Shown here in pieces: positions 10,065-20,442 of a stretch of DNA of 64,000 bases (the first letter of the stretch is position 1; every line of letters begins with the position of its first letter). The stretch is taken from contig WWBZ02000062.1 in NCBI GenBank assembly GCA_011503125.2, positions 1,674,001 to 1,738,000 on the forward strand, in the 5' to 3' direction. The notes beneath the pieces were generated by a model, which did no database searches, was not told the DNA's origin, and worked only from the letters and a program-made list of their open reading frames with translations. This DNA is from Botryosphaeria dothidea (Eukaryota > Ascomycota > Dothideomycetes > Botryosphaeriales > Botryosphaeriaceae). The translations under genes were made by a program, and so were the position numbers.

Positions 10065-11944
10065 TCAGTGGAGACTGCGGGACCTCAAATCCGCTTTCAT
10101 CTCTGCCAGAATGGTCTCCATGTCCTTGCTGCCGGCAACACTGAACCCACCCATGTGATTTCCCTCAGAATTCACCGCAGTGCTGCTACTGCTGCTGCTG
10201 CTGCTGCTGCTGTCGGATTTTTCAAAATAGGGTGCGGGTTGAGTAGTCTCCTCAACCTCAACACTATTCACAAACTGGCGAGTCTCACTACCAACGCGAT
10301 CCCACGTCTTGCTGGCCATGCATTCCATGGCCGTCGGCTCACGGCCCAAAATGACGGAAGCGTCCGCGACGTTGAGGAGGCTATCATCCGCCTCGGCCTC
10401 CGGGTCCTCCCAGCTCTCTAGATCCTCCGGATTATGGTCACAAGTGATCGCCTCCATCTCCGCATCGCTTAGCTCGTACCCGTGGTTCCGAGCTAGAGCA
10501 AGAGCGCCGGCGCGGGCGACGACAGGGGAAAGTCTGCCCAGCGCGTACCTGATCGTCGGCAGACCGAGGCGTTGCACTCCCTGCTGCGGTCGGCGAGGCG
10601 GTCGTTGAGCGCGTCCATCACCTCGAAGTGCGCCGCAACGACGTCGTCGTGGACGTCCTGCTTGGGCATGCACTCCCTGACGTGCCAGTCGACGAGCGGG
10701 CGGAGCTGGGCGGCAGTCTCGTTGGCGGTGTGGAGCTCGGCGCGGAGGTCGTCGTTCTCGCGGTGCAGGCGGGCGACCATGAAGCCGGCGGTGCCGTCCC
10801 TGGACAGCTCGACCCAGGTGCCCTCGAGCTCCGACTTCAGACGGGCGATCTGGTTGCGGAGCGACGGGTTCTCGGCGGCGAGGTGCTTGCGGTGCGTGAG
10901 CTTGACCACCTCCGAATTGGCCATGACGAGGTCCCAGTCGAGCTCGTCGACCTGCCTCTCAAGCTCGTTGATCCAGTCGCGCTGCTCCAGGTCGGTGGCG
11001 CGAAAACGCTGGATCTCGGCATTGGCTTTCTCCTTGTCGGCCATGAGGTGGTGGTTCTTGACGAGAAGAGCCTTCACCTGGTCCAGAGCGTCGTTGAAGG
11101 TATGCACCCAGCGCTTAAGAGGGCCGGCGCAAGCATCGCAGATGGGAGGAAGCTGGTAGAGGGCAAGACCAGCGTTGATGTCGGTGCCAGACTGCTCAAA
11201 TAAGGCCTTCACCTGGACAGCAGCAGATTGGGAGGGAACAGAATATCCCCCAATTTGCATCTTGAGGTCATCGACTTGTTCCTTGAGCTGCGCATTCTCC
11301 ACTTGGAAATTGGAGGACAGGTTCTGGAGGAACGCTTGCTCCTGCTGCATCTCACGAAGACGACGGGCCTGAGACTGGTTGGACTTTTCAAAGGCATCGG
11401 CCGCACGTTGAGCCATGGCAGCGGTTTCCTCCGCCGTCTCTACCTGCTCCTCGGACTTCTCCAGGTCGACGATGGCCTAGATCAGCTGCTTCTTCGTGGC
11501 CTCGGTCTGCTTCTGGAACCTGCTGAAGTTTTTCTTGGCCGCGGTGAGCTCCGACTCCAGGGCTTCACGCCGGTTGTTGGCGCTGGTGAGCTCGTTGCTG
11601 AGTGAATCACCAAAGGCAATGGCCTCGTTAATCCTCTTCTGATGCTCGTCACTGAGCTCCTGTAGCTGGTCACAAGCCTGCTGCTTGATCTGCTCGCGCT
11701 CGTCCATGACAGAGAGAAGCTTGTCGTTGAGCTCCTCCGCCTTCTTCATGGCCTGGTCATACGAGTCCTGGAGGCGGGCCTTATCCTTGCAGGTGTGGAG
11801 CAGGACCCGACCAAGCTGGGTGACACGGTCGGCATACGAGAAGCAGTCGGGCATTTCGAAGTCGTTCTTGCCCACAGCCTGGAGGTAGCCGTTCTCCGCT
11901 TGCTGGACAGCGAAGATCATCCTTGCGAGACTGGAGTCACCACC
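10065..11944 (-). pseudogene. Coiled-coil family member 1, C-terminal part (disrupted)
   Basis: This is the C-terminal two thirds of a long coiled-coil protein whose N-terminal part lies at 16493-17629. The reading frame enters at 11935 after the shared GGTGGTGAC, runs through heptad-rich helices, meets one in-frame TAG at 11477-11479 (AAGCAGCTGATC-TAG-GCC, best read as CAG to TAG), and continues in the same frame to about 10560. There a one-base frameshift is needed to reach the conserved end (ARNHGYELSDAEMEAI). The end carries a ten-Ser run and the motif METILAEMKADLRS, matching FANMKDLLSEVR of the 34176-36509 gene. Segment ARRLREMQQEQAFLQNL resembles ARRVRELLEEKNSFAEKL of the 37561-39300 copy. 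Function unknown; probably a structural coiled-coil protein before it was broken. Confidence 0.75.
11936..11944. repeat. 9-bp target-site duplication (left copy)
   Basis: gtcaccacc here is repeated exactly at 16493-16501. Both copies encode Gly-Gly-Asp in the same frame of the coiled-coil gene, and the distance between them (4557 bp) is a multiple of three. Removing the segment between them rejoins an uninterrupted frame. Confidence 0.7.
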
Positions 11945-12124
11945 TGTCAGGCCCCTCAGGCGCTACCACCTCAGACAGCTGGGCAGATGCCCAGCAGCAA
12001 CCAAAGGCCCCAGCTACACCAAGGACAACTCGGTTAGGCACTAGGGCACGGGCCCAGCGCTAGGCGGTTGGGTATATCTACCCTTTACCCTCTCTTTCAG
12101 ACTCTCTTTCCTTTCTCCTTATAC

Positions 12125-15100
12125 ATAGATAGATAGATAAATTCATTTCTTCCCGATATAGCTCCCTTACGGGTCCATGCGGGGCTGGCTATCTATAGTT
12201 ATTTTACTCGAGGGGGAAAACCTTTTCGCCTGGCAAAAACCCCTCCTCTCTATCTAGGCCTGTTTATCCCTACTAGTTCTATTTTTCCTTCTTACCGGTA
12301 GCGGCTGCTATAGCAGCCCTATATTCGCCCACTAGCCCTACCCCTTCAGTCCTTATCCTCGTAGTTATCCGGGTCCTAGTATTCCCGGTGGTCCTCCTGG
12401 TTCCTCTTCCTGGTTATCCTCCTAGATTAGTTCCCTAGCTAGACTAAACTAACTAAGCAGCCCTAGGCGTAGGAACCAGCCTATTGCTACTTTGATCCCC
12501 TTCTTTGTTAAGAGGAGGGAGTAGTAGTCCGTGGTCCCTACCCTTTAGAGTATCTATGCCCTGCCCTATTAGAAGTGGGGGTAGAAGAGGAGAATATACT
12601 TTAGGGTTTATCTATGCCAGCCGTATAGATAGGCAGGACTAGGGTACCCTGGCACCTTGCGCCTTAAGAGGAAGTCCTCTAGTCTAATATGCTCTATACG
12701 TAGTAGGGTGGCGAGTGTGCTCTATGGCTTGGATAGTTCGCTATAGATTTGTCTAATTTTTAGGTTCTACTATATGCTTTAGGCTACTAGCTTGTCTTAT
12801 CTTCCCTGGCTAGTAGACTTTATCCATCTCTCCTTCTACTTATTCCTATATACTATACGTAGCTTCGTTCGCTCCGGGAGACTCTAGTAGGTAGAGGGGT
12901 AGTAGTTAAGGAGTAAGTTTGCCTTTTTTCTAAGTAGAGTTCTTCTGGCAGGGCTAGCGGCGCCTCTAGTACTTAGAGTAGCCCGAGCTATCTATTTAAT
13001 ACTCTAGCAAGTTTCCTCTACTACTACCGCGACTAGGCTATCCCTAGCTCTAATAGCCTAGGCTAGTGCTAGTTCGTCTAGGTATAGTGAGAGTAGGGGA
13101 ATCCCTATCTTATACTCTAAGGTTTATATGCTGGTTAACTTATACGCCCCTGAGATAGTACGTAGGCACTGGTTTTAGATCTTCTTTAGTGGCTGGATGG
13201 CTGTTTTTCTCCACCCTGGGATTCCCTCTAGGGTATACTATACCCTATAGCCGTAGGTAAGGACTAGCCTTACTACGGCCGCATAGATATGGCGGGCTTT
13301 AGTAAATAAGGCTCCCTAGGTAGACGCTGCGAGTCTAGAGAGAGATATATACTATTTAATTGCCTTAGCTCCTGTTTCCCTAATATAGGGTCCCTATCTA
13401 AGCTTGTTGTCTACGTAGACTCCTAGAATCTTAATTATAGGCTCTAGGTATCTAGCAAATCCAGGGATACGGATCCCTGCTACTATATTGAATCTCCTTA
13501 GTTTTCTTATAAAATAAGTAAGGTAATACTTATCGGGCGAGAAAGCTGACCCGTGGGTAGCTGCCTAGTGCTCGCAAATTTAATATGCTCCCTCTAGTGT
13601 CCTATAGTTCTATTCTATAGATCTACTAAAGGTTAGGATATTAGTATTATCGACGAATCTAAGGGGGAAGGTATTATCTCTACGTAGCTGTGTAAGTAGG
13701 TTAGAAGCAAAGAATAGGTAGAGTATCGGCGATAGTAAGGATTCCTAGGGAATCCCGGTTAAGGTCTAGATTAGTAGACTAGTAAAGTCTCCGAAGGATA
13801 GCTAAGTAGTACGGTCCTATAGAAAGGATCGAGTAAATCTTTCTACCTATTCTAGAAGTTTTGCCATCCTTATATTATAGAGAAGCCTTCTATGAGATAC
13901 GTGGTTATATGCTCCCGAGATATCTAGGCTAAGGACTAAAGCTACCAGCCCTGGGTCTTGTGCCTAGATAGTATAGATCTGTTCTATAAGCAGGTCGAGA
14001 GCTACTACTGCTGACCTATTTCTCCTAGCTCCTATCTGTATATCGGGGAGCAGTTTATAGGCCTTAGTAGCCTGGGAGATCCGATCTGCCATAATCCTCT
14101 TAAGCAGCTTCCCTAGCGTGTTAAGTAAAGCAATCGGCCTAAATAACTTAGCTTTAATATAGTTATCCCTCTGTGGTTTCCTAAGGACTACGGTAATAGA
14201 GCTTTTAAACTACCTAGGGTGGTATCTAAGTGCGAGGCATCCTTGGAAGAGCCTAGTAAGTGGTCCACTTAGTATCTGGGCACACTGCTTTAGGAACCTA
14301 TTGATGATCTTATCTGGGCCTGGTGCCTTATCTGGGGGAAGCTTCTTGATAGTGTGGATGACCTGCTCTTCGGCGAGGTCTTAGGGGATCTCCACTGGCA
14401 CTGGGTATATACACCTATCCAGGTCTGAGAGGTCGGTGGCCCTGGGAGGGGGGAAGAACTAGTTGATAAGGATTTCTGCCTTAGACTGGTTGTCGTAGCG
14501 TAGTTGTCCATCTGCTCCCTGGAGGGGTGGGAACTGAGGTGGGGCTGGAGGCTCTAGTGCCCTTGTTCTTGCCCACTTTGAGAGCTTCTAGAGTGCAGAT
14601 GGGTCTAAGGTAATCTTAGCTACTGTTCTGCGCCATGCTTTTATTCTATCCCTTCTGATCTGCCTCTTCTTGCTATTAGTAATGGTTTGGTATGCTACCC
14701 AGTCCTCCTCCCTCCCTGTAGCCGTCCATTTCCTTCTAGCTGCTCTCGCCTGGAGTACTAGGTCCGAACACTCCTTTGTCCATTGTATGGAGGCCCAGGG
14801 CGAGGGTCTCGCCACTGGGATGGTTTCCTGGATTATCCTTTGGATAACCTCCTGGAGTAGTTCCGTAAAGTGGTCCAGGTCTGCTTTGGTATTAAGAGGG
14901 GCTGCTCTAAGGTGTTCGAGCTTTATTTGGAGCACCTGATTGGTTCTATTCCAGTCTGCTTTTTTCCACTGGGGCCTTGGAGGGCGTGGTTCTGCAGGGG
15001 TAGGGGAGATATCAAGCGTAGTGAGGATAGGTAGGTAGTCAGAGGAGGATTCGAGCTCCTGGCTAACTCCGCAGCTAAGGATCCTCTCCTCTAGCCACTG

Positions 15101-15240
15101 TGTAGTAAAAATAAGGTCCAGGGTACTCTCGCTACTACCCTCTCTCCTCGTAATAGTACCTCTTGGGAGGGCTAGGTTAAGGCTGGCTGTAGTAGCTATT
15201 TCGATAAGGTTATCTGCAAGTGTGTAGTGTATTGGGGAGG
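12125..15240 (-). mobile_element. Tad1-like LINE, 5'-truncated copy
   Basis: Read on the minus strand this matches the full-length LINE at 48596-53738 from about its position 50618 to its 3' end, including the 3' tail of tatc units (tagatagatagata on the plus strand). It keeps the end of the endonuclease domain, the reverse transcriptase and the C-terminal region, interrupted by many TAG/TAA codons, mostly from CAG, CAA or TGG. Fragments such as ERIIQETIPVARPSPWASIQW-type residues at 14588-14935 match the corresponding part of the other copy. Truncation at the 5' end is normal for target-primed reverse transcription. I could not find a convincing target-site duplication for this copy. Confidence 0.85.
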
Positions 15241-15738
15241 TTTAGAATAATAGATAGTAATTACGTAATAGATTAATATATAATATATAAAAGACTCGTT
15301 ATCTTGTCATAAACGTGGCTTATGTAGACTCCTTACTTGTTTACCTTCGTTGATTTAAAATCCGGATCTAGACTTACCTGCTTACAAATCAGGAAGCTAG
15401 TATTTTAGTTCGTTCTTTATGTATATAAAGCTCGCCCCTCTGCTTTGTAGTTAGTTCTTCAGTCTAGCAATGAGTATTCCTCGCGTACAACTTGGTACGC
15501 CTTGAATTGGACCTTGCTTGCCTCCCTCGTCCCTCGTCCCTCGTCCTTCGTCTCTCGCACCTCGTACCCTCGCCCTTTGAACTACACCCTTATACTTCGG
15601 CATTGCTTTACCCCTACTGCCTTTACCGGCTTCGTTACCTCGTCTCTCCGCCCTCCAAGGTCCGTTCATTACATATCTCTAATAGTATTATATTAGAACT
15701 TTAAGTTAACTACGAAGGTTAAAATACTATTTAATAAG
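15241..15738. mobile_element. Degraded LTR-like relic
   Basis: AT-rich segment. Its right part (15705-15723, gttaactacgaaggttaaa) matches the gypsy LTR at 63860-63878 exactly, and its two ends match the ends of the short relic at 39345-39460. The middle holds tandem ccctcgt heptamers near 15526-15550. Likely a decayed LTR of the same gypsy family. Confidence 0.4.
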
Positions 15739-16320
15739 TATAGTTATATATAAGTAGAAGAGCTATAATAATTTATAGATCGTAACGACTATTAGATTAG
15801 TCGTGGTATTAGATTAGTCTAAGGGTTAGATCGAGGCCGAGGCTTTAATCCATGAGTGGGTCTGGTGGGGGCCACGTGACGTGGGCGCTTAGGCCTCCTT
15901 TCCGGAAACCGTTTTCTAATCCAGCGAACGGACGTGATAACTACCTTTCTCTTAGTCGTTCCCTACGCCTTTTGTCGGTTTCCCGGAACCCGCCTCTTTC
16001 TCTTGGCAGGCGTGTATTCTGCCTACCTAACCGCCCGGCGCTACCAACGTTCCTTATGCGCGCTATTTCCCTGCGGGTTCTCTGACTCAGCGGCGCTTCG
16101 CTGGCTTCCTTGTGCCTTGTGGGCTTCCTTCCCGTACGGGCCTTGGTCTTGGTGACTAATCCCCTAAGCGCCGACTCCCTTGTGGCTGGCCTTCTCGTGC
16201 GGGATCTGTGGTTGTGCGGCTCTGCTGTCCTCGCGGGAACTCGGCCCTTGCGGTGGTTTTTCCCGTGCGGGCTTTCTGCCCTTGGGGTACTAAAGTCCGT
16301 GTGTCCTGGGGTTCGTAACA
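15739..16320 (-). mobile_element. Candidate solo LTR, GC-rich
   Basis: Read on the minus strand it begins TGTTACGAACCCCAGG and ends in an AT-rich stretch (...ACTATA, a possible CA-to-TA end). Possible six-base target duplications aataag lie at 15733-15738 and 16321-16326. Positions 15850-16320 are clearly more GC-rich than all surrounding transposon DNA, so this piece has escaped RIP or is younger. No internal domain remains. Confidence 0.4.
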
Positions 16321-16492
16321 AATAAGAGATATACCCGTAACTAACGCTTTATTAGCTATAGTCGGCGCTTATACCTAAGAGATTTAGCTAGTTATCTAGC
16401 TTTCTTAGTTCTTCGCTAATAAATTGAGACCGGTAGAATAACGTGCACGGCCGTTTCGAGTCTGCCAAGACGAACTGTCCGTATCCCGCCCG

Positions 16493-17629
16493 GTCACCAC
16501 CCTTGGCTTCCTCAGACAGGCGTTTGTACGCCTCCTGAGTCTCGCCGAGCTCGTACTTCAGAGAGTTGATGACCTCCTGGTGCTTGTCGCAGGCGAACTT
16601 CAGGAGGTCGACAGACTCCTTGGAGCTGGAAAGCTGGCGCTCTAGTGTTGCTTCACGATGTAATATCTCGTTCAGGACATAGCCGAGCTCAGCGTTGTTG
16701 GTGGTGAGCTCGGCGATATTTGCAATCAGTACGTTGCGCTCAACAACCAGGCGCTCGCACTGCTCTCGTAACATCTTCCTCTGGTCGGCGAAATGGATGC
16801 GAGCAAGTACATTGTCAGCATTGGCAGCCATCAAGCTGCCCTCCATGTCCTTGACCTGGTCCATCAGCTGGACAATCTCGGCGTCCCGATTCTGGAGTTG
16901 GCTCTCCTTGTCCGCAAGCTGACCGTTGACGCGCTTGTGAGCGCGCTGAAGGATGGCGTTCTTGATCTCCAAGATCTTTTTGTCCTCGCTAGACTTGGTA
17001 GAAAGGGCCTGGAGAGCGTCCTCGTGAGAAGCGGTGAGGGAGTTAACCTCGTCCACATGGTCCTCCTCCAGCTCGGAGATCTTCTGCTCGTGGAATTCGT
17101 TGGTGACTCCGAAATCCTCACCGTTGCGCTCGATGAAGCCGAGCACCTCACGCCATTCCTCAGGACGCTCAGTGTGAGTTGGGGCAGTCTCTGCAACAGA
17201 GGTGATCATGATCGAAAGCGGAGGGTTGGTGATCACAGTGATCTGAGAATCGTGGCCAATTAGGGAGCGGTAGCGGGTGAGGGCGCGCCAGACCGAGTGG
17301 GCGGCATTGCAGCAAGTGGAAACAGAAAGACCGAGGCGCTGTGGGACAAGGGCAGTGGCCTCGCTCATGCTCTTCAAGATACCGGTATTGTGACGGCTAC
17401 TGGTGGTGGAGGTGATGTTGACTGTGGTTACTTGGGAGGCGGTGGACCTGCGTTGGGAAGTGCGTCTAGCAGTCGAGGGCTGGCAGCGGATGGTCTCATA
17501 CATGCCGGGGTATGCCTGCATTATTGTCAGTATCATGGGATTGGCTGTACCTGAATCTTGAAAACTTACCCGCATGGTTGCAAAGGAGGTGGGTGCGGTT
17601 GAGAAGGTAGTCATCATGGTGGCAGGCAT
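16493..17629 (-). pseudogene. Coiled-coil family member 1, N-terminal part (disrupted)
   Basis: ATG at 17629 (MPATMMTTFSTAPTSF...). A 54-bp intron at 17516-17569 (GTAAGT donor, CTGAC branch, TGCAG acceptor) is in frame without stops, so it could be retained. Removing it leaves 361 codons up to the Gly-Gly-Asp at the insertion site. Residues about 141-160 carry the family's N-terminal module WREVLGFIERNGEDFGVT, followed by a conserved His and long heptad-repeat helices (KNAILQRAHKRVNGQL...). Past 16493 the frame runs on for 35 codons into transposon DNA and stops at 16388. With the part at 10065-11944 it would once have made a protein of roughly 985 residues. Possibly still expressed as a truncated N-terminal fragment. 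Confidence 0.75.
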
Positions 17630-18846
17630 GATGATTGTATAGGTAGAGTATGTATGTCTGAGAGTGACAGTGGACTCGTATACGGTACTTTATCGAAACC
17701 GAAGTGCGTCTTGAGAGTCGACGTCGATGGTAGGGCGTGGGTGTGGAAGATGCGTTGGCGGTCAACAGCAGTTGAGTGTACGAGTGGATCTTTCTGTAGA
17801 CGGTGCTTGGGAATAGTGAAAGAGGAGCGACTTAAAAAGACAGCACGGAGGCACAAGAGTGTGTTAGTATTCGGACCAGGGACGCGCGTTTCTCCACGGA
17901 CTTTGGCCTGGGTTGGTTGGTCAAAAGTCTCAAAGACCCTGTTTTTGACGGTGAGGCACTACCCACCTTGGTATTGACGGTATACAGTCACTCTGTTAAT
18001 CGCGAGGACCCTGAAGTCACAGAACACTGAGCCTGAAGTCAGCTACCTGAGTATAATGGCGTTATTGAACGCCAGCCTGTAGTTGGTTGAGTAAAGCAAT
18101 GGCTATATATGTCGAGCACGCCTGACCAAACTGCCAACGCTTTTGACTTACAGACCTGCCAACATGGAAATCAAAGCACAATCAAAATATGTGCGCCTGC
18201 ATTCCCAGGATACCCTCCTGTTGGTATGATCCAGCTGGCTCTTCTTGAACTAATATTTCCCCATGCCTATAGAACAAACTGCCGGATTATGTTCATGTGA
18301 CTTAGTATATGCAGATTGTTAAAGCCGCAACAAACAACCTCAATAAGTAGAAGAACACTAGTTCTCCAGGGACCAAAGCTTTGGGAATATGTCCTGCAAG
18401 GACGATCACCGCCACCAAAGAATGGCGAGTGATGCAATCCTTCTTCATGAAATAGTTGAAAATTATTTATAGCCTGCTATTCTGCTCTTCAATTTAAGCC
18501 AGTCTGTTCTCACCGAGTCGTACTATTTTGTCTCACAGCTTTGTGATCATGGCTTAAGTTCCAATAAAAACACATTCTCAACGTCATCCGCTTGCACAAA
18601 GCAAATTGAACCCAGTCTCCTGCGTCAAACAAGTAGTAAGACATGCCATGAGAGTTATCTGAGTTTGTTCTGATATCAACGCCGTATCCATGAAGTGCGG
18701 GGATTTAATGTGGGGAAGTGACCGTGTGGACATGTCTCAGTGGACATGGAAATACACAACGGCATTGTCCAACAATCAAAGAAGATCCGCCCAAAGAGCT
18801 TGAACAACCAAGCATGATGATCATGCCACATCGGCGCACATGCTGA
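17630..18846. other. Intergenic region
   Basis: About 1.2 kb with ordinary composition: promoter of coiled-coil gene 1 and 3' flank of the gene at 18847-20442. Only short frames without motifs are present. Confidence 0.5.
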
Positions 18847-20442
18847 TCAGAAGAACAAACCCCTGCGAAGGCGGCTGAAGTAAGCGGTCTCTTCCTCCCG
18901 CTCCATAGCCTGCATGACCTGCTTCTCCAAAGCATTCGGGCCCAAATACTTCATGTGCCTCGCCCTTCTCTTGATGAACTCAGCGCCGGCATCAAGAACG
19001 CGCTGCCTGTCAGCCTCGACCTCCGGATCAGTCTGCATGTCCAAGCTGAGGGCCTCAAAAATCGTCGCCGACGGAGCCTGCAGCACCGACGCCGCCAACT
19101 TGACGCCCTCGACGTCCTTCTCCTCGCAAAAATCATCAACGATCCCGCGCAGTTTGCTGTTGATGCGGCCAACCACATTATCCACGACCCGCATCGTCGC
19201 GCCCCTGTCTCTGCCCGCCTCCTCATCAACGTAAATCCCCCGCGCCCGCGCCTTCGTCAGCACAGTCTCATACTGCTGCTTATAGTGCATGGCCCGCCCA
19301 TGCTCCTTCTCGCCCTCAGCGTGCACGAACTCGCACCGCCACCTCCACTCCTTCGCCGCCCCGAAGCACCTCCGCGCCTCCGCCTCGACGCGCTCGAGCT
19401 CCCCCCTCAGCGCCTCCGCGCGGCAGAACTGCTCCTCGCCCAGCGCGTCCACGCGCGCCACGACGGCCGCAGCCTCGTCCGCCCGCGCCCGCTCCGCCCG
19501 CGCCTTGTCCCTGCAATACGCCAGCTCCACCGCGCCCGCCCGCAGCGCCGCGTTCTCGGCCGCGAAGGCGTCGAGGCGCGCGGCGTGCGCGGCCTCCAGG
19601 CGCTTGGACGCCTCGAGCTTCTGCGTCTCGTAGAAGGCGGCGAGCTTGCCGCCGTCGCCGTTGTCCTCGCGGAGGGCGGCGATCTCGGCGGCGCGGGACC
19701 TGAGGTCGCGCTGGAGGCTCCCGACGGCGAGGCGGCGGTTGTGGAGTGATGTCTTGGCGTGGTCGAGGTGCTCCTGCTGGCGGCGGATGGTGGCGGTGGA
19801 GTCGGCGTGGGCCTTTTCGGCCGCGGAGAGCTGTGAGAGCAGGGACGCTATCTTCGCCTGGCTGAGGCTTTGGGCGTGCTCGGAGACCGCGAGCTGGGAT
19901 GTGAGGGCGTCGACTTTTGCTTGCAGCTCGGCGATGTGGACCGATTCTCTGGTCGTCTTTGTCGGCGTCCTCTCTGGACTGTTATCCGCAACAAGAGTCG
20001 AGGCATTTGAGATGTCACGGGCATGTGTGGGGCTGGCCTTGGGGGTGGTCGACTCGAATACAGCACCAGGAGTCCACGTCGGCTTGTTCGGGCTGTGAGG
20101 AGGGGTAGCAGAGCTGGGTCGAAGCTTGGTAACGTCCAGCGTCCAATTATTGTTCTCGTATGTGATAGGAGAGCAGAGGTAAGGGTTCTGAACGCCGAGA
20201 ACCATACGGGGGCGAGCTTCAGGCTGTGACACGGCGCGAGGAGACGGTGTGGTGCCACCCACTTTAACGTCGGTGCTGAACTCCTCATTCTTAAGTTTAT
20301 CTACACGGGTTTTAATATTTATCCCCTTCTTGTTGGCACCCCTCTGTGGAATGTAACGGTCGATCGGGGTCGTTGGGGCCTTCCGGTTGGCATCTTCAAC
20401 CCAACGGGAGAAGCAACGCATGCTGTCGGAGAGACTCGGCAT
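18847..20442 (-). CDS. Coiled-coil protein, 531 aa, not in the RNG family
   Basis: Single exon from the ATG at 20442 (MPSLSDSMRCFSRWVEDANR). Residues 1-165 are Ser/Thr/Pro-rich and probably disordered, with several SP/TP sites. Residues about 168-420 form a long coiled coil very rich in Ala, Arg and Glu (AAEIAALRED, LGEEQFCRAEALRGELERV). The last 110 residues are helical, with VVGRINSKLRGIVDDFCEEKD and YLGPNALEKQVMQAMEREEE. It has neither the RNG...GIT module nor the C-terminal module of the four neighbouring coiled-coil genes, so I treat it as a different protein. The open frame without breaks, and third-position GC, support an active gene. Function unknown; cytoskeletal, septal or spindle-type scaffolds are possibilities only. 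Confidence 0.75.
   Translation of the reverse strand: MPSLSDSMRCFSRWVEDANRKAPTTPIDRYIPQRGANKKGINIKTRVDKLKNEEFSTDVKVGGTTPSPRAVSQPEARPRMVLGVQNPYLCSPITYENNNWTLDVTKLRPSSATPPHSPNKPTWTPGAVFESTTPKASPTHARDISNASTLVADNSPERTPTKTTRESVHIAELQAKVDALTSQLAVSEHAQSLSQAKIASLLSQLSAAEKAHADSTATIRRQQEHLDHAKTSLHNRRLAVGSLQRDLRSRAAEIAALREDNGDGGKLAAFYETQKLEASKRLEAAHAARLDAFAAENAALRAGAVELAYCRDKARAERARADEAAAVVARVDALGEEQFCRAEALRGELERVEAEARRCFGAAKEWRWRCEFVHAEGEKEHGRAMHYKQQYETVLTKARARGIYVDEEAGRDRGATMRVVDNVVGRINSKLRGIVDDFCEEKDVEGVKLAASVLQAPSATIFEALSLDMQTDPEVEADRQRVLDAGAEFIKRRARHMKYLGPNALEKQVMQAMEREEETAYFSRLRRGLFF

Larger units (their letters stand above)
11945..16492. mobile_element. Composite transposon insertion splitting coiled-coil gene 1
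   Basis: About 4.55 kb of foreign DNA bounded by the 9-bp direct repeat gtcaccacc. It contains a 5'-truncated LINE (12125-15240, minus), an AT-rich relic related to the gypsy LTR (15241-15738), a candidate solo LTR (15739-16320) and unassigned outer pieces (11945-12124 and 16321-16492). The outermost sequences show no clear terminal inverted repeats, so the class of the first insertion is unknown. A 9-bp duplication is typical of Mutator-like elements but can also come from LINEs. Confidence 0.65.

Noticed and set aside
11945..12124. tRNA-derived SINE with A and B boxes
   Set aside because: Box-like strings are present, but their spacing is much too short for a tRNA-type promoter and no second copy is in the window.
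18847..20442. Fifth member of the RNG coiled-coil family
   Set aside because: It is coiled-coil and sits within the cluster, but neither the N-terminal RNG module nor the C-terminal module is present.
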